A stretch of DNA of 11,636 nt from JBOHBN01 sp050698355 (GTDB lineage: Bacteria > Actinomycetota > Actinomycetes > Streptosporangiales > WHST01): the NCBI GenBank assembly GCA_050698355.1, contig JBOHBN010000210.1:1-11636 (forward strand), given 5' to 3'. The position numbers were made by a program, and so were the translations under genes. Under the pieces are notes generated by a model, which saw nothing but the letters and a program-made list of their open reading frames with translations, searched no databases and was not told where the DNA came from. Below, piece after piece: positions 7,045-11,636 of the stretch. The stretch's first letter is position 1. Each line of letters opens with the position of its first letter.

Positions 7045-7713
7045 ATGATCACCGTTGCCCTGGCAATGCTCGCGCTACCGACCGGCGCCGCGCTCGGCTG
7101 GCTGCTGGCGCCGCTGCTGTCGGCTCGGGTGCCCGCCGGTGAGCACATCGCCACCCACCGGCGGCTGGCCGCCGCGCTCACTGGTGTGGCGTTCGGCCTG
7201 CTCGCCTGGCGGTTCGGCCCCGAGCCGGAGCTGATCGCGTACCTGGTACTCGTGGCGGGCTGCGTGCCTCTGGCCATCATCGATGCCCGCGCAGGGCGGC
7301 TCCCGAACAAGCTCACGCTGTCGACGTTCGCCGCCGGCCTGCTGCTCCTGGCGGCCAACGCCGCGCTCGGCGTGGCCGGCTGGACGGCGCTCGCCGGCGC
7401 GCTCATTGGTGCAGCGGCGCTCGCCGGCATGTACCTGGTCCTGGCGCTGGCCAACCCGTCCGGCATGGGCCTCGGCGACGTCAAGCTCGCGCTGCCCCTC
7501 GGCCTGTACCTCGGCTGGCTCGGAGCCGCCACCTGGATGCTCGGCGCACTGCTCGGTGCGATGTTCGGCGCGCTCGCCGCCCTGGCACTGCTGGCGTCCC
7601 GGCGAGCGTCGTGGCGGTCCCGGCTGCCGTACGGCCCCTTTATGGTGGCCGGCGCGTTCACGGCGATCGCGGTGGCGCCGTTGATCCCGGAGCTTGGCGT
7701 CTCCCTGGCGTAG
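7045..7713 (+). CDS. A24-family prepilin peptidase (single-domain)
   Basis: Polytopic aspartic peptidase of family A24 (PilD/TadV/FlaK type), which removes leader peptides of type IV-like prepilins at the membrane. It has 222 residues and mostly hydrophobic helices. The two catalytic aspartates are visible: D80 in IIDARAGRLPNKLT and D145 in GMGLGDVKLALP, followed by the conserved late motif PYGPFM (195-200). The N-terminal Cys-rich N-methylase domain of PilD is absent, so it is the short peptidase-only form. ATG 7045 starts directly at the first helix. An upstream in-frame GTG at 7000 would add 15 polar residues and is less likely. No pilin or secretion gene is in the window. As far as I recall, a short A24 gene beside aroE/aroC recurs in actinobacteria, so the placement looks inherited. 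Its substrate is unknown. Confidence 0.88.
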   Translation: MITVALAMLALPTGAALGWLLAPLLSARVPAGEHIATHRRLAAALTGVAFGLLAWRFGPEPELIAYLVLVAGCVPLAIIDARAGRLPNKLTLSTFAAGLLLLAANAALGVAGWTALAGALIGAAALAGMYLVLALANPSGMGLGDVKLALPLGLYLGWLGAATWMLGALLGAMFGALAALALLASRRASWRSRLPYGPFMVAGAFTAIAVAPLIPELGVSLA

Positions 7714-7746
7714 TATTACGTCGTACATGTATTACGAGTTACGGAG
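7711..7746 (+). promoter_or_regulatory. Candidate promoter/operator of the toxin-antitoxin pair
   Basis: This is a distinctly AT-richer patch. TAGTAT (7711-7716) is a possible -10 and overlaps the TAG stop of the A24 gene. TATTACG occurs twice (7714-7720 and 7730-7736), and a third TTACG falls at 7739-7743. The palindrome TACATGTA (7724-7731) lies between them. Repeats of this kind in front of an AbrB-type antitoxin gene suit autorepression by the antitoxin/toxin complex, as known for VapBC systems. No good -35 is seen. The operator role is inference. Confidence 0.45.
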
Positions 7747-7751
7747 TGGAG

Positions 7752-7979
7752 ATGTACCTGAACAGCAAGGGCCAGGTGACGATCCCCGCGCATCTGCGCG
7801 AGAAGTTCGGGCTGCGGAGCGGTGACGAGGTCGAGGTCGTCGAGGACGACGACGCGCTGCGCATCGTCCGCGTCGCAGCGGGAGCTACCCGAGGACAGCG
7901 TTTGGTGAGCCGCATGCGCGGCCGCGCGACCACCGACATGACCACCGATGAGCTGCTCGGTCTGCTGCGTGGCGACTGA
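7752..7979 (+). CDS. vapB: AbrB/MazE-type antitoxin (VapB-like)
   Basis: A 75-residue antitoxin with an N-terminal swapped-hairpin AbrB/SpoVT/MazE DNA-binding domain: NSKGQVTIPAHLREKFGLRSGDEVEVVED, residues about 4-32, with hallmark KGQVTIP and GLRSGDEV. The C-terminal part (TTDMTTDELLGLLRGD) resembles the acidic toxin-binding tail of actinobacterial VapB proteins. It would neutralise the following PIN toxin and, with it, repress its own promoter. ATG 7752 has GGAG at 7743-7746, 5 bases upstream; an in-frame GTG at 7746 would add two residues. It starts 38 bases after the A24 gene and abuts or overlaps vapC. The family is certain; the name vapB rests on the partner. Confidence 0.9.
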   Translation: MYLNSKGQVTIPAHLREKFGLRSGDEVEVVEDDDALRIVRVAAGATRGQRLVSRMRGRATTDMTTDELLGLLRGD

Positions 7980-8016
7980 GCGGCACCTGCGGTCCGTGCC
8001 GCCGCTCGCGGACACC

Positions 8017-8436
8017 ATGACGCTCGTCGACTCCTCGGTGCTGATCGACGTGCTGACCCAGGACCGGGTGTGGGCGGGCTGGTCCGAGCAGGCGCTCGCC
8101 GACGCCCGTGATCGCGGCCGGCTGGTGATCAACCCGATCGTGTACGCGGAGGTGTCGACCGGGTTCGTGAGTGTCGAGGACCTCGATGCGGCGGTATCTG
8201 CCGAGGACTTCGCGCGTGAGCCGCTGCCGTATCCGGCGGGCTTCCTCGCCGGGCGTGCCTTCCTCAGCTATCGCAGGCGAGGCGGGCAGAAGCGCTCGCC
8301 GCTGCCGGACTTCTACATCGGCGCGCACGCAGCCGTGCGGCGGTATCGGCTGCTGACCCGCGACGACGGCAGGTGCGTGGCGTACTTCCCGACGGTCGAG
8401 GTGATCAGTCCGCGGTCCGGCCCGGCACCGGCCTGA
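8017..8436 (+). CDS. vapC: PIN-domain ribonuclease toxin (VapC)
   Basis: A 139-residue PIN-domain protein, expected to be a Mg2+-dependent RNase that blocks translation when free of its antitoxin. The PIN acidic residues are present: Asp in TLVDSSVLIDVL (residue 5), Glu in VYAEVSTGF, Asp in LPDFYIGAHA and Asp in LLTRDDGR. ATG 8017 begins directly at the first PIN strand. An in-frame GTG at 7969 would overlap the antitoxin stop by 11 bases and add 16 residues (reading ATERHLRSVPPLADT). That start would suit the coupled translation common in these operons, and neither start has a good Shine-Dalgarno. The pair splits the run of aro genes and is the clearest sign of gene gain in the window. The TGA stop lies inside the first arm of element E2. 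Confidence 0.9.
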   Translation: MTLVDSSVLIDVLTQDRVWAGWSEQALADARDRGRLVINPIVYAEVSTGFVSVEDLDAAVSAEDFAREPLPYPAGFLAGRAFLSYRRRGGQKRSPLPDFYIGAHAAVRRYRLLTRDDGRCVAYFPTVEVISPRSGPAPA

Positions 8437-8562
8437 GAAGGTGTTTGGAAAGGTCGGGTCGAGGCCAACCCGACATGGGCGGAGCCGAGGTCAGCCCTAC
8501 CCATGGCTTGCCATCCCGCCAACTCTCTCCTGGGCCGTTAGTTTCCAAACACATTCTGAGAG
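8432..8562. repeat. Intergenic element E2 bounded by a 19-bp inverted repeat
   Basis: The left arm CTGAGAAGGTGTTTGGAAA (8433-8451) contains the vapC stop. The right arm TTTCCAAACACATTCTGAG (8542-8560) ends 11 bases before aroC. 17 of 19 positions pair, and the inner 11 are perfect. Inside are a 7-bp hairpin GTCGGGT/ACCCGAC (8453-8459 with 8468-8474) and a short ATGG-CTTG-CCAT hairpin (8503-8514) whose CUUG loop closed by G-C is a known stable tetraloop. ATGGG (8475-8479) can pair with CCCAT (8500-8504), or alternatively GGCGG (8478-8482) with CCGCC (8516-8520). Its left end is homologous to the right end of E1 in reverse complement. No transposase, U-tract or coding potential is seen. Confidence 0.8.
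8558..8562 (+). promoter_or_regulatory. Probable Shine-Dalgarno of aroC overlapping the E2 arm
   Basis: GAGAG lies 9 bases before ATG 8572 and is the only purine run before aroC. Its first three bases are the end of the right E2 arm, so a stem with the vapC stop region would partly cover it. The geometry is the same as at aroE. Confidence 0.45.
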
Positions 8563-8571
8563 ACTGCCACC

Positions 8572-9750
8572 ATGCTGCGCTGGTTGACCGCAGGGGAGTC
8601 GCACGGCCAGGCGCTCGTCGCGGTGCTCGAGGGGGTTCCGGCGGGTGTCCAGGTCAGCACGTCCGACGTCAGCGCGGCGCTCGCCCGCCGGCGGCTCGGG
8701 TACGGGCGCGGGGCGCGGATGTCGTTCGAGCAGGACGTGGTCACGTTCCTCGGCGGTGTACGGCACGGGGAGACGTTCGGCAGCCCGGTCGCGGTGCAGG
8801 TCGCCAACACCGAGTGGCCGAAGTGGGAGAAGGTGATGGCCGCCGACCCGGTCGAGCCGAGCGAGGTCGAGGGGCTGGCCCGCAACGCACCGCTCACCCG
8901 GCCGCGGCCCGGCCACGCCGATCTGGTCGGCATGCAGAAGTACGGCTTCGACGACGCTCGTCCCGTACTGGAACGCGCGAGCGCCAGGGAGACCGCGGCA
9001 CGCGTCGCGCTCGGGGAGGTCGCGGTGCGGTTGCTCCGGCAGGCGCTCGGCGTCGAGCTGCTGAGCCACGTGGTCGCGCTCGGGGCCGCCGAGGCTGCTA
9101 CCGGCACCGTTCCCTGCCCGGGCGACAGGGAACGCATCGACGCCGACCCCGTACGCTGCGCTGACGCCTCCGCATCGGCCGCGATGGTCGAGGAGGTCGA
9201 CGCCGCCCACAAGGCCGGCGACACGCTCGGCGGCATCGTCGAGGTCGTCGTGCACGGGCTGCCGCCCGGCCTCGGCAGCCACGTCCACTGGGACCGCAGG
9301 CTGGACGGCCGGCTGGCCGGCGCGCTGATGAGCATCCACGCGATCAAGGGCGTCCAGGTCGGCGACGGCTTCGACCTCGCGCGCCGCCGCGGGTCGGAGG
9401 CGCACGACGAGATCGTGGGCAGCCCGGACGGCGTGCGCCGGGTCACCGGGCGTTCCGGCGGCACCGAGGGCGGTATGTCCACCGGCGAGGTCCTGCGCGT
9501 ACGCGCGGCGATGAAGCCGATCTCGACGGTCCCGCGCGCGCTGCGGACGATCGACGTGCGTACGGGGGAGCCCGCCCAGGCCATCAACCAGCGCAGCGAC
9601 GTGTGTGCCGTGCCGGCCGCCGGGGTGGTGGCGGAGGCGATGGTCGCGCTGGTGCTCGCCGACGCCGCGCTGGAGAAGTTCGGCGGCGACTCGGTCGCGG
9701 AGGTCGCGAGGAACCTGGCGAGCTACGACAGCGCGCTCCCGATCAGGTAG
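8572..9750 (+). CDS. aroC: Chorismate synthase (AroC)
   Basis: Converts 5-enolpyruvylshikimate-3-phosphate to chorismate using reduced FMN, the last step of the shikimate pathway. It is full length at 392 residues. Signatures in order: TAGESHGQALVAVLEG (6-21, catalytic H11), RRRLGYGRGARMSFEQD (39-55), the long HGETFGSPVAVQVANTEWPKW loop, PRPGHADLVGMQKYG (111-125, catalytic H115), ERASARETAARVALGE (134-149), and the Gly-rich TGRSGGTEGGMSTGE followed by RAAMKPISTVPRALRT. FGGDS near the C-terminus belongs to the active site. ATG 8572 gives the standard MLRWLTAGESHG start. It heads the aroC-aroK-aroB-aroQ run. E2 lies directly in front, so aroC may depend on read-through from the A24/vapBC side or on a promoter inside E2 that I cannot identify. 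Confidence 0.98.
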   Translation: MLRWLTAGESHGQALVAVLEGVPAGVQVSTSDVSAALARRRLGYGRGARMSFEQDVVTFLGGVRHGETFGSPVAVQVANTEWPKWEKVMAADPVEPSEVEGLARNAPLTRPRPGHADLVGMQKYGFDDARPVLERASARETAARVALGEVAVRLLRQALGVELLSHVVALGAAEAATGTVPCPGDRERIDADPVRCADASASAAMVEEVDAAHKAGDTLGGIVEVVVHGLPPGLGSHVHWDRRLDGRLAGALMSIHAIKGVQVGDGFDLARRRGSEAHDEIVGSPDGVRRVTGRSGGTEGGMSTGEVLRVRAAMKPISTVPRALRTIDVRTGEPAQAINQRSDVCAVPAAGVVAEAMVALVLADAALEKFGGDSVAEVARNLASYDSALPIR

Positions 9751-9767
9751 AAGGAGACGGTATTCGA

Positions 9768-10304
9768 ATGGATGAGGCACCCGTGTCAGAGCGACCGCGG
9801 CTGGTGCTCGTCGGTCCTCCCGGCGCCGGGAAGACGATGGTCGGCCAGGTCGTCGCGGCCCGGCTCCGCGTGGCGTTCCGCGACACTGACCTCGACATCG
9901 AAGCGCGCGCGGGCAAGCCGGTGCAGGACATCTTCGTCCAGGACGGCGAGGACGCGTTCCGCGCGTTGGAACGTGAGGCGGTGCGAGCCGCCCTCGGCGA
10001 CGCCGATGGGGTGCTGGCGCTCGGCGGCGGTGCCGTGCTCGACGAGGGCACTCGGGCGCTGCTGGCCGATCACCACGTGGTCTACCTGGACGTCACCCTC
10101 ACTGCCGCCGCGCACCGGGTCGGGCTCGACACCCCGCGCCCGCTGCTCGTCGCGAACCCGCGTACGGCGCTGCGCCGCCAGCTCGAGGAACGCCGGCCGC
10201 TGTACGAACAGGTCGCCACCGCGATCGTGCAGACCGCCGACCGTACCCCCGAGGACATCGCAGAGGAGGTCGCCGCGACCGTGCCGGGAACCGTCTCCCC
10301 GTGA
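9768..10304 (+). CDS. aroK: Shikimate kinase (AroK)
   Basis: ATP-dependent phosphorylation of shikimate at O3, step 5 of the pathway. It has 178 residues. Walker A GPPGAGKT (16-23), shikimate-binding D41/D43 in DTDLDIE and R65 in AFRALE, the GGG turn in LALGGGAV (84-91), the lid Arg R124 in DTPRPLL, and ERRPLYEQVA (141-150) with the substrate Arg are all in place. ATG 9768 was chosen because AAGGAG (9751-9756) stands upstream, with an 11-base spacing that is a little long. GTG 9783 is a possible later start that would still keep the P-loop. It begins 17 bases after aroC and is clearly in the same transcription unit. Confidence 0.96.
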   Translation: MDEAPVSERPRLVLVGPPGAGKTMVGQVVAARLRVAFRDTDLDIEARAGKPVQDIFVQDGEDAFRALEREAVRAALGDADGVLALGGGAVLDEGTRALLADHHVVYLDVTLTAAAHRVGLDTPRPLLVANPRTALRRQLEERRPLYEQVATAIVQTADRTPEDIAEEVAATVPGTVSP

Positions 10305-10337
10305 CCGCGTACCCCGCCGACCGTTTCCGCCGCCCTC

Positions 10338-10343
10338 TACACT
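10338..10343 (+). promoter_or_regulatory. Weak candidate -10 box in the aroK-aroB gap
   Basis: TACACT fits TANNNT in the 67-base gap between aroK and aroB, the widest gap among aroC, aroK, aroB and aroQ. Transcription would start near 10350 and leave a leader of about 22 bases. No -35 is recognisable. An internal promoter for aroB-aroQ is possible but only weakly supported. Confidence 0.25.
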
Positions 10344-10371
10344 CCGCGGTTGGTGCAGGGCAGGTTGCCTT

Positions 10372-11442
10372 GTGACCACCCGCATCCGCGTCGGCGGTGA
10401 GGCGCCGTACGACGTGCTGGTCGGGCGGGACGTCGCGGAGTTGGTCCCGCCGCTGCTCGGCTCGGCGCGGCAGGTCGCGGTCATCACCACCGCCTCGGTC
10501 GCGGGGCAGGCCGGACAGGTGGCGGGGGCGCTCTCCGACGCGGGCTTTCGCGCACACCGGATCGACGTGCCGGACGCCGAGGCCGCCAAGGACATCTCCG
10601 TCGCGACGGCGTGCTGGTCCCGGCTGGGGGAGCTGGCCTTCACCCGCTCGGACGCCGTCGTCGGCGTCGGCGGCGGCGCGGTCACCGACCTCGCGGGCTT
10701 CGTCGCGGCCACCTGGTTGCGCGGGGTGCGCGTCGTGCACGTGCCCACCACGTTGCTCGGCATGGTGGACGCTGCCGTCGGCGGCAAGACCGGCATCAAC
10801 ACCGTCGCCGGCAAGAACCTCGTCGGCGCCTTCCACCCGCCCGCCGGTGTGGTCTGCGACCTCGCCACGCTCGCACGGCTGCCGCGTACGGAGTACGTCG
10901 CGGGCCTCGCCGAGGTCATCAAGGCGGGGTTCATCGCGGACCCCGCGATCCTCGACCTGGTCGAGGCCGACCCGGTGATCGCGACCGACCCCGGTGGGGT
11001 GCACGCCGGCGAGCTGGTCGAGCGTGCCGTACGGGTGAAGGCGTCGGTGGTTGCGGGCGATCTGCGCGAGCACGGCGGCCGGGAAATACTGAACTACGGG
11101 CACACGCTCGGCCACGCGATCGAGCGCGTGGAGGGTTACCGGTGGCGGCACGGCCACGCGGTTGCGGTCGGGCTGGTGTTCGTCGCGGAGCTGGCCCGGC
11201 TCGCCGGCAGGCTCGACCCGGCGACCGCGGAGCGGCACCGCGCCGTCCTCGATGCCGTCGGGCTACCCACGCAGTACGCCAGGGACGCGTGGCCCGACCT
11301 GCTTGCCGCCATGCGGGTGGACAAGAAGGCCCGCGGCGCCGTGCTCCGGTTCGTCGTGCTCGACGCTCTCGCACGGCCCGGCATCCTCACCGCCCCCGGC
11401 GGGGAGCTGCTCGAGAGCGCGTACGCGAAGATCGCCACCTAG
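10372..11442 (+). CDS. aroB: 3-Dehydroquinate synthase (AroB)
   Basis: NAD+- and metal-dependent conversion of DAHP to 3-dehydroquinate, step 2 of the pathway. It has 356 residues with the GTG start. The NAD-binding part has GVGGGAVTDLAGFVAATWLRG (98-118) and the phosphate/substrate loops VPTTLLGMVDAAVGGKTGIN (124-143) and GKNLVGAFHPP (147-157). Metal ligands are E181 in LAEVIKAGFI, H244 in LNYGHTLGHAIE and H260 in WRHGHAVAVG. The family's usual HGEAV reads HGHAV here; actinobacterial AroB proteins vary at this site and the ligand His is kept. GTG 10372 has only a weak AGG (10362-10364) but gives the normal TTRIRVGGEAPYDVLVG beginning. The next gene starts 19 bases after the TAG stop. Confidence 0.97.
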   Translation: MTTRIRVGGEAPYDVLVGRDVAELVPPLLGSARQVAVITTASVAGQAGQVAGALSDAGFRAHRIDVPDAEAAKDISVATACWSRLGELAFTRSDAVVGVGGGAVTDLAGFVAATWLRGVRVVHVPTTLLGMVDAAVGGKTGINTVAGKNLVGAFHPPAGVVCDLATLARLPRTEYVAGLAEVIKAGFIADPAILDLVEADPVIATDPGGVHAGELVERAVRVKASVVAGDLREHGGREILNYGHTLGHAIERVEGYRWRHGHAVAVGLVFVAELARLAGRLDPATAERHRAVLDAVGLPTQYARDAWPDLLAAMRVDKKARGAVLRFVVLDALARPGILTAPGGELLESAYAKIAT

Positions 11443-11449
11443 GGCACGC

Positions 11450-11455
11450 TAGTCT
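11450..11455 (+). promoter_or_regulatory. Candidate -10 box for a leaderless aroQ transcript
   Basis: TAGTCT fits TANNNT, and the A of the aroQ ATG lies 7 bases after its end, the same geometry as at the A24 gene. There is no Shine-Dalgarno before aroQ. It may allow aroQ to be transcribed as a leaderless message in addition to the operon. The evidence is positional only. Confidence 0.3.
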
Positions 11456-11461
11456 CTGCGG

Positions 11462-11636
11462 ATGCGCGTACTGGTACTCAACGGGCCGAACCTCGGCCGG
11501 CTCGGCTCTAGGGAACCGGAGATCTACGGTGATGCCGGTTACGACGAGCTCGCCTCCTGGTGTGCCGCGGTCGGCCAGGAGCTCGGCCTCGCGGTCGAGG
11601 TACGGCAGACCGACGACGAGGCCGAGCTGGTGTCCT
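11462..11636 (+). CDS. aroQ: 3-Dehydroquinate dehydratase type II (AroQ), 3' truncated
   Basis: Dehydrates 3-dehydroquinate to 3-dehydroshikimate, step 3 of the pathway. The type II enzyme is a flavodoxin-fold dodecamer in characterised members. 58 residues are visible before the window ends. VLVLNGPNLGRLGSREPEIYG (3-23) is the type II signature with the catalytic Arg and Tyr in the SREPEIYG loop. The helix ELASWCAAVGQELGL follows, and then VEVRQTDDEAELVS, which corresponds to the family's RQSNHEGxLV strand. This strand reads TDDEAEL here, a variant of the usual SNHEGEL. ATG 11462 gives the standard start. It has no Shine-Dalgarno and lies 19 bases after aroB. Confidence 0.94.
   Translation, partial: MRVLVLNGPNLGRLGSREPEIYGDAGYDELASWCAAVGQELGLAVEVRQTDDEAELVS

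Noticed and set aside
10372..11442. AroB active-site change HGEAV to HGHAV
   Set aside because: The metal-ligand His is retained and this site varies among actinobacterial AroB proteins, as far as I recall.
1..11636. CRISPR array, tRNA or rRNA genes, integrase, or full insertion sequence
   Set aside because: I saw no regularly spaced repeats, no tRNA-like cloverleaf, and no transposase or integrase motifs on either strand.

Overview
The window is high-GC DNA (well above 65 % by eye) with GTG as well as ATG starts. Its gene order, rarA - small hypothetical - alaS - ruvX - mltG - aroE - A24 peptidase - aroC - aroK - aroB - aroQ, is typical of Actinomycetota chromosomes. I cannot place the genus. 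All convincing genes lie on the + strand, and the window cuts off the 5' end of rarA and the 3' end of aroQ.

Layout. 1-1176 is the 3' part of rarA (replication-fork AAA+ ATPase). 1213-1569 is a small unrecognised protein. 1580-4255 is alaS, followed 9 bases later by ruvX and then mltG, the usual actinobacterial trio of alanyl-tRNA synthetase, YqgF/RuvX nuclease and lytic transglycosylase. From 6089 to the end lies a shikimate-pathway cluster: aroE, then an A24 prepilin peptidase, a vapB/vapC-type toxin-antitoxin pair, then aroC, aroK, aroB and the start of aroQ. In pathway order these are dehydroquinate synthase (aroB), dehydroquinate dehydratase (aroQ), shikimate dehydrogenase (aroE), shikimate kinase (aroK) and chorismate synthase (aroC). 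DAHP synthase and EPSP synthase (aroA) are not in the window. The toxin-antitoxin pair is the accessory insert in an otherwise housekeeping stretch.

The least expected structure is a pair of related non-coding elements, one between mltG and aroE (about 5916-6079) and one between vapC and aroC (about 8432-8562). Each is bounded by a long inverted repeat with the core GTGTTYGGAAA ... TTTCCAAACA. Each left arm begins on or one base before the upstream gene's TGA stop. Each right arm ends on the probable Shine-Dalgarno of the downstream aro gene, 19-20 bases after the TTTCCAAACA core. Compared with each other the two copies align best in opposite orientation, which suggests copies of one mobile or palindromic intergenic repeat. 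Their placement would also suit a role in translation coupling. There is no stretch over 300 bases without a gene; the longest gaps are 5919-6088, 6902-7044 and 8437-8571, and each is described below.
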